A stretch of DNA of 64,000 nucleotides from Caprella mutica. Taxonomy: Eukaryota; Arthropoda; Malacostraca; Amphipoda; Caprellidae. Both the position numbers and the translations under genes were made by a program. The first letter of the stretch is position 1. Every line of letters starts with the position of its first letter. Below are positions 33,360 to 44,322 of the stretch, piece after piece. Location: the NCBI GenBank assembly GCA_947561585.1, contig CANNZV010001038.1, forward strand, positions 62,001 to 126,000, given 5' to 3'. Below the pieces are notes generated by a model. It had not been told where the DNA came from, searched no databases, and saw only the letters and a list, made by a program, of their open reading frames with translations.

Positions 33360-36300
33360 TTTTTAACTATATATACAAATTATATGTGCATTTGTAGATA
33401 AAACATATCTATTTTATACATATACACAATACTCTTCACATGTTGAGTTGAAGTTATGTAATTTGTATTAAATGGACATATTACTATAATCGACTATATT
33501 ATAACTGATTTAGCATTCAATGTTGGTTTATGGATGATGACTTTGAAAAATATAGAAAAATATGTTTCAATTAATAAAAGTAATATAATTTTGAATAACA
33601 TCATTTTCTTCGAAAAAACTTTTTTAGGAATCATCAATTAAAATTGTTTTCGTAAAATAATATTAAATTTTTTTTCTAAAATAATGTATGAATTCAACCG
33701 ATCCAAAATAGGATGTTTGAATTGATAAATGCGGTATAAAATGCAGCTGACGATAACGTGATTTATATTTGCCTACTAAACTATAGGTAAGTAGGCCATG
33801 TTTTGTATTACTTTGTATTTAGAAAAAAAAAAACGTTTCTTTGATTGCTATACCTAAATTTTTGGTAATTAATAACATTTTTAATATCCATTTCTTTTAT
33901 TTTCAGAAAATATCGACGGAGTGCTCTTTTTACAAGTAAGTCAAATATTAGGAGTTATTTCCCAAGACTTTTTTCAAAACTTTCACTAACGAATGTCAAA
34001 TAATTACCTGACTAACCAACTGATTTATATTATTTATTGAATGATAAATATACTAAGTAATTTATTGAGAAGGGAAATTATAAACATCAGAAATTGAATG
34101 CTCTTGATTATTCATCAATATATATCAATAGATAGTTAATTTTCTTGTATAGCTGTGATATGAACACTGACACAGTTTTCTGTTAAAGTTCCTCTCCAGG
34201 CTCCGGAAAAAAATGACTTTGCTACATAACGATAATATTTAATATAACTTATGGAAACTGAATATAATTTTTTTAACTGCCCAATAGCACTCAAATAAAG
34301 AGTAGCAGAACGGGCTTCAGAAAAAATATATGAATATTCCTTAACAAATTTTTAATGTAAAATTGTGCATATCTGAATGAATATTCTCATTCTCATTCAG
34401 CACAAAAATATTGTTATCATTTTTTCATAGTTTATCATACTTCTTGTGGAAAGAATGTACGATCTGCTAAATGATAATGCGGTAAATTATTACCTGAAAA
34501 TTAATAACGTTACTATAATAAGTTTCTCCTTGAATGCTGCGTAAGCTCTAAGAATAATAACTAAACATTAATTACTATTTGAAAATAAGCTTGTCATATT
34601 ATAATTTAAAGAAAATAGAGTAAAATATTTACTAAAGTGTCGAATGTAAAAGATATTATTCATTGGTTAGCAGAAAGAATGACTTCAATCAAGTAAGATT
34701 TTAAAATGTCTTCATTTTAGCGCCCACCCTTTATATTGTAGCGTGAATGATGTTGATATACAAACAGAAGATAATAATAAGTTAGCTTCAAGTTGAAATA
34801 GATTCTTAATTTTGATATGAATTTTTTTTTTCAATGGAATATAATGAGTGGTAAGCACGATGCTAATGTTACTCGCACGTGAATAATTACCTATATCGTT
34901 TATTTATACCTAAATTTGAATAATGTAAAATTGTGTAACTATCCATTCGAACTATGCCAATTAAAATACTGCACTTTAATTGTAAAACGGTGAATTATTA
35001 ACACGAATATACTTGTAGTTCAAAATCACAAAATATACAAAGGAACAATTAGTTTAACGGTTTCCGTAAAATACGCCATGCGAAAGAAACTCAGTTTCGG
35101 CGGGATATTCTCTCCAGTTTTGGTCTAGAGAGAGAGAGTGCCACTGTGCATAATGAGTGTGTCGAAGCGTGGTGTCAAACGGTAATGGAAGGGGAGTTTG
35201 AAAGCAGTGTTCTGCTGTTGTTTCAAGAGGGGTCCAATTGTTTGTTTGTCCCTATGAGAAAAATGTTTGATTTGAACTCATGAGAGATGAAAAGTGGAAA
35301 GGCTTCATTGAAGAAGATGCAGGAGAATGTGTTATACGATATCGTTAACTATTCTACGGATAGTTCATTTTCAGATTTATCTAAGATATTTTGAGGACAT
35401 TCTTTATAATAAGTATTTAAATCATCTCGATATGTTGTATTTATAAGAATAGTTTGTGTTACAAACGATTATTTATTTGTGTTTCCGTTAGTTTTTGTAA
35501 CCTTTTTATAATTCGTTCCATCATACAGACTAGTAAGACGTAAGCTTTTCTAACTATAAGTCCATTTGAACTCCTAAATGTTAATTGGTTTCAGTTACTA
35601 AGTGGTATTGATGTTCGAAAAAGACTTTTTGGAACCTTTGTAAGTATTGTTCCTGTCAAAGAAATTTTGTTCGTATTTGTCTAACCTAATTAAGTGAGTG
35701 GTTACACCGTTAGACAATTTACTTGTTTTTGAGTCACACTACTTGTTTTGTTCATCTCTGTATTTTTTATTGAATATACTTGTTTTTACCTCATTCTACT
35801 TTTTTTCAATAAGACTAAAATAAAATTAAGACCCAACCATATGATTAATATTATTTGTTAAATTATTTTCGTTACTTTATATTCTTCATAGTGACTACAA
35901 TCGAAATATAGAGCTATATTTTATGAAGGAACATTCATGTATTTATAAAACGTGAATATAATAATTAATTTAAACATCACGCTGATGTATAATGATACAG
36001 ACAGTAAAATGAATAGTGATCTATGTGCAGTCTTCAATATAGGTACATCATTTTTAAATCATTTTCTTGATACATTTCATTTCGAATTTCAAATGCAGTG
36101 CATTTATAATACCAACGAACATATACAAAGTGATTCGTTAGCTAAATAAATACATGAGTTTCTTTGACTGCCTGCAATCACTGGATATTAAAAAGGATCT
36201 ACTTAAATCAAAGGATTTTTCCTAGCAAGCTCTTCATTAAAAATTCATTGGAACTCAGTGAAGAGGAACATGAAGAGTATAGGAGTGGAAAGAGGAAAAG

Positions 36301-37701
36301 AAGAGAGAGAAATGACTGTGATGTATGAAGAGGTATGAAAATGACTCTGTTTGATCATTTCAGTTTCACCCTTGGCATGCGTAGTATGCGGCATTAACTC
36401 ATTTAAATCATGTGTATAACATGTATACTTATTTGAAATGGTTACCATATGTATGTATTACATGTGGTCTTGCATGGTAATATGGTAAATTACGTGTGGT
36501 TAACATATGTTATAAGTGTGGTGATTGATATGTGGATATGATGTGGTCAATTAAACATGTAAACAAATTAATTTGTGGTATAATTTTTATTATATGGGTT
36601 AAAATGGAAAAACTACATGTTAGATATGTGTTCTAATGTTGGTTAAATTGATTGAATGTGGATAACACATTTTATAATGCGTTAAACCACATTAAAACCA
36701 TTAAAACATATGGTATTACATAATATGAATTAGATAATTATTTTATTTATAAAGGTGGTAATAACTCAAATGAAAATGAAATTATTCAAGCGTAACAATT
36801 GTTATAAAGTGAAATTAGTTAAGGAAAAAAATCATTATTAATATATGATTAATTTCATTGTTGATTTATTATTTAAATCTTCAAATTTTATTAGAAAATA
36901 AGTTGAATTTTCACTTTAATTTACGATTTAAAGAAAATAATCATTATAAGTCCACAATTAATCCTGCATTTTATTCATTATGAATTTTCCAAATTACCCA
37001 GCGTTATTTTTTTAGTTTTCAAATTACCTTTTGAATATACCTGTTATTTGGATAACACCAATAACACCCTCAATGGCTTAGCACTAATACTTTTATTGCA
37101 GTGTTAACTTTGCTCTGTGTTACTTACTTCAAGTTCCTGTACGGCAAACTCTCTTTCTCGCTAACATTAACTGCTTCCAAACACGCTATGGGGAAACAAA
37201 TGAAAGGGAAATAACTGGAATATTCTGTAGTTATTATATTGTAAACTATTTAGCTTGAACTCTTAATATTCATATTAATTAAATTATTGACTAAAGATAC
37301 TTCGCTTTTCTCCAATCTGAATCACTTAATTATTTTTAATTATAATAAGTAATTAATGTTTATTTCTCTTTCTCCAAGATGACAGAAATCATTCATTTTT
37401 TTCTTACGTACAAAATATTATAAATGGGCGAAGAAATAAATTAGCATTCAAGTCACTTCGAACTCGCAACTCAATTCTCAGCTTAATTTTCTTTAGTTCA
37501 GCAGCATAAGAGTTAACAACCTCAGAAAAACTGCAAACACGGTGCCAATTGTCTTTTGAAAGTCCCTTGTATTTCTTTGCCGAAGTTGAGGACTGCAGAC
37601 AAACGCAATGTTTGAAAATATACCTCAGGAGTTATAATTTGATTGTAAGTTTGTAAAAACCTCTGGAGAATCACCGACTAAATTCTCTTGTTTTGCCAAT
37701 G
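33360..37701. other. AT-rich stretch, no gene recognised
   Basis: About 4.3 kb. At 35040-35330 the sequence is somewhat GC-richer, with a GA-rich patch at 35128-35141, but no recognisable exon. Between 36380 and 36720 phrases like ATATGTGG and GTGGTTAACATATG recur loosely. Open frames at 35952-36149 (+) and 36245-36448 (-) are unremarkable. Confidence 0.45.
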
Positions 37702-37783
37702 TTTTCTCTAATGACAAACAAAAGACTGTCGCAGTGCGTCACCTGAAAAAAGAGACTGTCAAAGTTAGGACTAATTGTGAGTC
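37702..37783. repeat. 80-bp module, copy 2 of 2
   Basis: Same orientation and near-identical to 1011-1091; the difference lies mainly in the A-run (CTGAAAAAAGAG versus CTGAAAAAAAAAA). Confidence 0.85.
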
Positions 37784-37844
37784 TTCAATTACTCGACTGC
37801 ACACAACAAAACTTATCCCGAAAAAACACACAATTTTAGAACCT

Positions 37845-38118
37845 TTAAAGCAAAAATTACCCACATTTAGTAACTCTACAAAACAAATTATCCACATTTA
37901 GTAACTCTACAAAACTAATTATCCACATTTAGTAACTCTACAAAACAAATTATCCACATTTAGTACCTCTACAGAACAAATTATTCACATTTAGTACCTC
38001 TACAAAACAAATTATTCACATTTAGTACCTCTACAGAACAAATTATCCACATTTAGTACCTCTACAGAACAAATTATCCACATTTAGTACCTCTACAGAA
38101 CAAATTATCCACATTTAG
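37845..38118. repeat. Minisatellite, 31-bp unit, about 9 copies
   Basis: CCACATTTAGTAACTCTACA occurs every 31 bp from 37861. Left copies read GTAACTCTACAAAAC and right copies GTACCTCTACAGAAC, with two TATTCAC variants in the middle. Confidence 0.97.
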
Positions 38119-38338
38119 TTTAATTATTCTAACAAATTGTAGGCTTAGGAGAATAGTATTTCGTCTCACAATATTGAATCATATTCAACCAATGAATTAT
38201 ATAACTACAATAGAGTGACACGAATCACCAGTACGAGAACTATTCCGCCTAATAACCAATTGAATATTGTATACCACACTGGTGGTTTACTTGTTAGCCA
38301 ATACCTATGATAATTGTAGCAATTTATCATTGAGTTTT

Positions 38339-38758
38339 ATGACAGTGCAACAATTATTATCATTGGAGTGATGTATCATTCACACTAACAATGGTTTATC
38401 ATTGGAGTGATGTATCATTCACACTAACAGTGGTTTATCATTGGAGTGATGTATCATTCACACTAACAATGGTTTATCATTGGAGTGATGTATCATTCAC
38501 ACTAACAGTGGTTTATCATTGGAGTGATGTATCATTCACACTAACAATGGTTTATCATTGGAGTGATGTATCATTCACACTAACAGTGGTTTATCATTGG
38601 AGTGATGTATCATTCACACTAACAATGGTTTATCATTGGAGTGATGTATCATTCACACTAACAGTGGTTTATCATTGGAGTGATGTATCATTCACACTAA
38701 CAATGGTTTATCATTGGAGTGATGTATCATTCACACTAACAATGGTTTATCATTGGCA
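38339..38758. repeat. Minisatellite, 39-bp unit, about 10.7 copies, alternating types
   Basis: TGGTTTATCATTGGAGTGAT repeats every 39 bp. The base before TGG alternates A, G, A, G through most of the array, making a 78-bp higher-order unit; the last two copies are both A. The 123-residue frame at 38391-38762 exists because 39 is a multiple of three. Confidence 0.97.
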
Positions 38759-39025
38759 ATAAACTACCGCTACAACGCAGTGCAATTTCTAGGCCTCTAT
38801 ATTTATTATCCGTTATTTAGGTAGAAATTCACTGCCGTGTCCCATTAATATTAGGAATACTGTGAATAGAGATAAAGGAATAGAATAATTGAGATATGGT
38901 GAGAAAAGAAATGTGTTTCAATTGATTTAGAGTGCATAGGATAAAGTTCTTAAAAGTGCATTGCACTAAAACTCTTATGAGCAAACTTAACTTTTTGAGC
39001 AATTGCCGCGCTACAAACCATGAGG
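38759..39025. other. AT-rich spacer
   Basis: No recognisable feature. Confidence 0.45.
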
Positions 39026-39172
39026 CTGATGGCGATTATGGAATTTAATAGCTCTCTTCTCAACTGCCATCAGTCATGTGAAGTCTGCTAAGTGATTAAT
39101 GGAACAACAACAACCAGCCAAAGAACTAGACAACCAGCCAAAGAACTTGTTCATGTTAAGAAGATGAATTGG
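39026..39172. repeat. Conserved module with hairpin, copy 2 of 2
   Basis: Matches 2115-2243. This copy carries an extra tandem duplication of about 19 bp (ACAACCAGCCAAAGAACT twice). A G10 tract begins at 39176, just outside. Confidence 0.85.
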
Positions 39173-39986
39173 GAAGGGGGGGGGGAGTGAATAGGGTAAT
39201 TTGAAATGACTGTGGAACTGGTATTAGTGAGATGACAGAAATTAAAAAATTATATTATCCGTGAGAATTGTGGTCTGTATAAAAATTCGAGTGACGAATA
39301 TTATTCACTATTTAAAATTTTAGACAATTTTAGTAAACAAATTCAAATTAATGTTGGAATCTCCATCTTATTGACTTTCAATTAAAACAATTTTATACTT
39401 CCAAATGAATTAGGAATACTTGTTTCTGTTACAAGAAAATAATTGAATCTCTTTTATAAATGTGTAGCATTCAATGAAATAGAATTCTGGTATTTACCTA
39501 AATTTTATTTAACGATTAAATGCTTTAATACACAAATTTTCTTTTCGCCCGGTACTTCATTCTCCATATTTTCTCGAGTATTTTCTTCCCTTTGTCGTCA
39601 TCACGCTTCAAAAGCTCTTGAGATGCATTTTCACACTAACTCTCTGTTATTTTTATAGATCCATGAACTTTACTGAAACACATTTTCATGATTAAAAAAT
39701 CTGAATAACTGAGCATATATGAGTAAAATGAAGAAAAAAAACACAAATCATTGATTATTCTGAAATAGAAATTGATTTGTTAAGAAGTTAAATAACTGAT
39801 TTGATGTCTTAAGTTTGTTAGTACTAGTGTTATATCATTAAAATTACAATAAGAACTGATTATTTTCAAACCAAAAGTTGATATGATGAGGTGTTAAATA
39901 ACTAGTACAATAGCTGAGTTGTTCAGTTCTACCTGTGTGATATAGAGACGCATGTAAATAATGACTGCATTTCTGTTAACCGTGCA
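39173..39986. other. AT-rich stretch, nothing recognised
   Basis: Apart from the G10 tract at 39176-39185, no feature. The open frame 39443-39658 has no recognisable motif. Confidence 0.45.
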
Positions 39987-40241
39987 ATGCAGGGCAGTTC
40001 TGAGCAATTAAAGCGACTCCCCACTACAGTCACCTTCAGTCTTCCTGCCCACTTTTCACCTGCTAACGACTGTACCTTTTCAGAAGCGTATTCATTTCAC
40101 AGCTTTTTGAGTTTGCAGAGTAGTGCTCTGGGTTGGAATGAAGGGTCTCATGACTTCGCTTTGAATAACCATGCTGCAGTGTTTATGAATAGTCCAAAGC
40201 TAGGGAATCTAATGCTCCAATTTATGATTTCATTCGATTGA
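39987..40241 (+). CDS. Weak candidate coding segment, unrecognised
   Basis: Open frame of 84 codons with ordinary, non-repetitive composition, for example SSEQLKRLPTTVTFSLPAHF and WNEGSHDFALNNHAAVF. GC content is clearly above the surroundings. A possible acceptor (TGCAG) lies just upstream near 39992. No domain recognised, and no splice donor was obvious. It may equally be a relic repeat or a chance frame. Confidence 0.15.
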   Translation: MQGSSEQLKRLPTTVTFSLPAHFSPANDCTFSEAYSFHSFLSLQSSALGWNEGSHDFALNNHAAVFMNSPKLGNLMLQFMISFD

Positions 40242-40365
40242 TCCATTAAAATATACTTAGTATCACCAATATATTAAGGATATCGGGCTGGTCAATCTTT
40301 ATATGGTCTTAAACCAGATTAGGGGTATCATATAACATACATATGCAATAAATTAACACCAGAAT

Positions 40366-40480
40366 GATGTACTATCAGAGAAAAGAGTCACCGTACGATG
40401 TTAATTTCTTATCTATCTGTTTCATAATTTCATATTATTTTCAAATTATATAAATTAATAATTTTCATAAAGACCAATAA
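40366..40480. repeat. Dispersed repeat family 6, copy 1
   Basis: GATGTACTATCAGAGAAAAGAG followed by a GATG..TAATTTC segment, TTTCATATTATTTTCAAATT and GACCAAT. Related to 49299-49390, 50692-50820 and 60900-60970. Confidence 0.7.
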
Positions 40481-41047
40481 TATGAAATATCTATCACCAT
40501 TATGATTGCTAAAATTTCTATTGCAAATGATTACGGATATATGTTATATTTTCTTTAGCTGTACGTGTGTATGTAATGAGTTGAAGCTCTCTTCATCACA
40601 TTTTTCTCTTCTTTTACTTAGTAGATTCATTAGTAAACGCAAAGTGTTTTCTCTTCATTAAGCTCTAAAAATTAGAAAGCATTCCCTAACAGAAATAATG
40701 AGTGAGATTCACCATCTGAGATTCAGAATCACTAATGAATTTAGTGAATGAAGTCACAATCTCGGCATAGTGTGTTCGATGAAATTAATAACTGCTTTTA
40801 TTTGATTTACTCCCTTTATCCAATTTCTTAGGTATGCCATGAAATTTCTTTAAATTAATTCATACTTTAAATTGTTAGAGTATTTAATATTGGTTTCATC
40901 TTTTTTTAATTTATTAAGCGAGTTCTGCAAGAAGATACGGAATTATTGTATTTTTTCAGTGGTAAAATATGTAAAGACAGCTTCATTCATTTCATAAAAT
41001 AAACTAACACTGTTATATTTTGTTGATCATTACATTTTGAACTGTTT
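40481..41047. other. AT-rich stretch, nothing recognised
   Basis: No gene or repeat recognised. Confidence 0.45.
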
Positions 41048-42068
41048 AAGCTTGACGCCCACCTGATCGAAAACGACGCGTCGGAACGGACACGAAGCTT
41101 CAGACAAAAATCTAACCCATACATTTAAACGTGCTAACCAACCCCCACCTGCTTTGTTCGGAAACGAAACGACGCGTCGGATCGGAACGGAAACGACGCG
41201 GATATCTTTGAAAGAATATTTCTGATAGTTCTGATGCGTCCGAGAGATTACGCATGCGCAGAACGGTGTGTAGTGAACAAGAATTTTATATTTACATAAA
41301 TTTTGCATTTACATAAATTTTATATTTACATAAATTTTATATAAACATGCATTATATTTACACACATTTTGTTTATATACATTTTTTACATGTTTTTTAC
41401 ATAATTTTTCCAAAATAAATTATTTTTCTAAACATATTCTTACATATAGTACATTTCTTAATTTATATATATATTGTTTCTTTTACTATTGACAACCCAT
41501 TAATTTTAATGAGGAAGTACACTAATAAATTAGTGTATTATAATAAACTAGTGTACTTTCCCGTTAAAAATAACGGGTTATCATCAATATCAATTTATAA
41601 ATAAATTTAAAAATTGAATAGAAACAGGATATTTAAATATCAAGTCAATATATTCCCGTGCGTATCATAGTTACATTCTTCATGTTTAATACCCATAGTG
41701 TAAAAGCGGACCTCAAATAAATAAATAAATAAATAAACACACTAAGGAAATTATCAGTATAAATTAGAGAGATTCGAATTGAAAGTTAAATAAATTGCGA
41801 TGCTACCGAAAATAATGTATCATCAAATACTCATTGAGTTTCCTGCACGTTCGTATAAAATAGTTGTCATGATTGATAAACTTTATCTTTTAATTGTTAT
41901 ATTCTTATAAGTTATAAGTTTTGCAAAACGTGAGACTGAGAGCATCGGCATCGTTTCCGTTGAGAAAGTCATCTGAACTGGTGTGCGTACGAACGTCGTG
42001 TCGTGTATGTTCCGAGGCTTCGTAAGCTTCCGCGTCGTTTCCGATACGATCAGGTGGGCGACAAGCTT
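41048..42068. mobile_element. 1-kb inverted-repeat element with CpG-rich arms
   Basis: The left end AAGCTTGACGCCCACCTGAT pairs with the right end ATCAGGTGGGCGACAAGCTT. Both arms are rich in CGACGCG, TCGGAACGGA and related motifs (41048-41270 and about 41930-42068), a sharp contrast with the AT-rich middle. The left arm contains TTACGCATGCGCAG, close to an NRF-1-type site. The middle holds a degenerate TTTACATAAATTTTATA repeat (41285-41400) and repeat family 5 (41551-41765). The minus frame 41030-41308 follows the arm and is unlikely to be a gene. No transposase. Confidence 0.88.
41551..41765. repeat. Dispersed repeat family 5, copy 2
   Basis: CTTTCCCGTTAAAAATAACG, CATTCTTCATGTTTAATACC and GTGTAAAAGCGGACCTCAAA with an AATAAATA tail, as in 33091-33359 but shorter. 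It is nested in the CpG-armed element. Confidence 0.85.
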
Positions 42069-42182
42069 TATTAGATATCTAATTTAGATTGTAGCAGTAC
42101 ATTTATTAAATTTTACATAGATTGCGACAAATACACATGTATGTGTAACATGCATTAATAAATTTGCAATAATTGAATGTAT

Positions 42183-42606
42183 AATATGGTAAAGGAGCTA
42201 TCAAACATTATTGAATCAATTATCTATTGTCTAATTTTTATACTTTAGAATAGATAGAGATTAAGTGGGCCTAATTAGTGTGTATAAAGGGACTAAAGGG
42301 TCGTACACACGTAGGGTTTATGAAGTCTTTCTACCAGACTTTCTGCTAAGCTCCTCCTATTTTTTCCACGAGAATATAAGAAAAAGTGATATGATTATTA
42401 TTTATTTTAGTTGGTATCCATGATACCTATAGGTATCATGGATAACAACTGAAGTGATTACAATTATATCGTTTTTTCTTATATTCTTGTGGAAAAAGTA
42501 GGAGGAGCTTAACAAAAAGTCTGGTGGAAAGACTTAAAAAACACTACGTGTGTACGGCTCTTTAGTGTGAAACCTTTACACGATATGACTATGGAAAACT
42601 CGCTTA
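42183..42606. repeat. Dispersed sequence split by a family 2 element
   Basis: ATATGGTAAAGGAGCTATCA before the family 2 element and GAAACCTTTACACGATATGA after it match 58790-58870 (AATACGGTAAAGAGACTATC and ATCCTTTACCCGATATGG), where no family 2 element is present. That copy serves as an empty site. Confidence 0.75.
42296..42562. mobile_element. Family 2 inverted-repeat element, complete
   Basis: TA|AAGGGTCGTACACACGTAGG at the left and CTACGTGTGTACGGCTCTT|TA at the right. Arms of over 100 bp are complementary (CTAAGCTCCTCCTATTTTTT pairs with AAAAAGTAGGAGGAGCTTA). The centre is TTGGTATCCATGATACCTAT then AGGTATCATGG, a palindrome shared with family 1. 267 bp. Confidence 0.95.
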
Positions 42607-42651
42607 ATATCAGTTATATCCTTTACCCTAATTTCTCTTCAATGGCAAATT

Positions 42652-42843
42652 CTATGGTTGGAATTTTGGTAGATATTTCAAATCTCGCACTGAGTGTAAT
42701 TTCAGACGATGTCGTCTCATTAACCCTTTGAATGGAACGGTAACCATATTCGCAGCGGAGGACCTCGGTGCAATTCTCCATTGTCGGTCGCACCGGGCAG
42801 AATTAAGTGTGAGAAAAGTACAGATGGTGGGACTGTAAAGCAT
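42652..42843 (-). CDS. Weak candidate coding segment, unrecognised
   Basis: Minus-strand frame of 63 codons in a GC-richer, CpG-containing patch. It includes SARCDRQWRIAPRSSAAN and LMRRHRLKLHSVRDLKYL, basic and non-repetitive. I recognise no domain. It could be a piece of an unannotated repeat, a small gene fragment or chance. No splice sites were convincing. Confidence 0.15.
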   Translation of the reverse strand: MLYSPTICTFLTLNSARCDRQWRIAPRSSAANMVTVPFKGLMRRHRLKLHSVRDLKYLPKFQP

Positions 42844-44062
42844 CCTAGGGTGCTACTTATCATGTGTGATGGAGGTGAAAGTAGTAAGAATATAGCACTT
42901 AGATGTGTGAAGAAATGTTGTTTGCCTGTTTCCCTAATGTCCTTAAAAAATTAGAATACAATCATTCCTAGTCGTGTTATGGTGAAACATAGTCCGTTAA
43001 GATAATTTTTATGTCCTAGAATATAGATTTAATTTAAATTATAATATTAATAACTATGAGCAAATTATTTACAGAATCAACTTTTTAAATAGGTTCAATA
43101 TTTAGTTAAATATATGGTATAGACTGTAATTCGGTTAGTCGATATAGATTAGCGAAACGATTCTCAGAAGAATAGATAAGTAGCAGTGGGCAATTTTGTG
43201 CTGACAGTTTCAAGATAGGCACAAAGTTCTCTCTGCAAGTTTCCTAATGTTCTCTGCAGGGGAAACATAAATTCCGTCTAATTTCGCTACACTTTGTGAT
43301 ATTTAACCGTAATTGCTGAACAGAAAACTTTACGCAACGAAACTAACCGATTATTCGCCTTAGACCAAAATTGAGGATTTTGTAAAGTTGAGGTAAACTA
43401 TTTAATAAATGTTAGTTAGGTTATCACATATTTCAAACAAGTTACATAAATTTAAAAAAAATTATTCTGAATTATTCATGAACTCAGTTTTCATATATCA
43501 TCTAATTAAGGTATTTAATTCAGCACACGAGGTATATATTAGTGATATATTATCTGATATACAGTTGTCCATCACACCTGTTATATTGGACCAATTAAGT
43601 TCTAAATCTAACAATAACATATATAATGAAGTAGAAATTGCTACTTCGTTCTTGCTCATGAAATTATATTCTCATCCTAATTCTCGATGCCAAACTATAA
43701 CTCCCTCCCAATTCTGTGTTTTTTGCCTCCAGTTCAGTATTTTTAGGTTATGATTCAGGAAATATGGTTGGTAGAGTAGTTGCTCATAAGTTACTGTTTC
43801 CGCCATTAGAGCAAGTTAGATGTGCTATTGGGTGATTCAGAATGTAACCTTTCTCTAGTAGAATTCAGTATACGAATTATACTTCACTTGCTGAGGTTTA
43901 TTCCTTAGTCATAATCATTTCTATATATTGCTATAGTTCGGATTATAGTAAGTGAAATATAGTATTTTTTTAGTTTTTAAGTCATAATTATTTTTACCCA
44001 TTCTACAATAGTAGAAATATTTATTGACGAGAAATTCATTTTATTTTCACAATTTATTGTTA
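42844..44062. other. AT-rich stretch, no gene recognised
   Basis: The 114-codon frame at 43409-43753 is the longest non-repetitive one nearby but has no recognisable domain and is AT-driven. Nothing else stands out. Confidence 0.45.
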
Positions 44063-44322
44063 GGGTAAATTACGAATTATCGGTCAGTTTCACATCTTCG
44101 GTCATATAAGAAAAAACGATATTATAATTGTTATTTCGTTTTTATTGTAATTGGTATCCATGATACCTGTAGATAATCATGGATGCCAATTAAGTTCAGG
44201 TAGCCATGATGCCTGCAGGTATCATGGATACCAATTACAATAAAAATAAAATAACAATCATAATATCGTTTTTTCTTATATGACCGAAGATGTGAAACTG
44301 AGCGATAATTCGTAATTTACCC
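44063..44322. mobile_element. Family 1 inverted-repeat element, most complete copy
   Basis: Almost a full-length palindrome of 260 bp: GGGTAAATTACGAATTATCG, CATCTTCGGTCATATAAGAA, AACGATATTATAATTG and TTGGTATCCATGATACC on the left, with each block mirrored on the right. The centre has an extra degenerate repeat of the core (GGTAGCCATGATGCCTGC). TA precedes it; TG follows. Confidence 0.95.

Noticed and set aside
38391..38762. 123-codon frame of 13-residue repeats
   Set aside because: The 39-bp unit is a multiple of three and stop-free; no start context or homology.
41030..41308. 92-codon minus-strand frame
   Set aside because: It lies across the CpG-rich arm of an inverted-repeat element, so its openness reflects that arm.
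43409..43753. 114-codon plus-strand frame
   Set aside because: AT-driven composition, no domain, no splice or start context; expected by chance in AT-rich DNA of this length.
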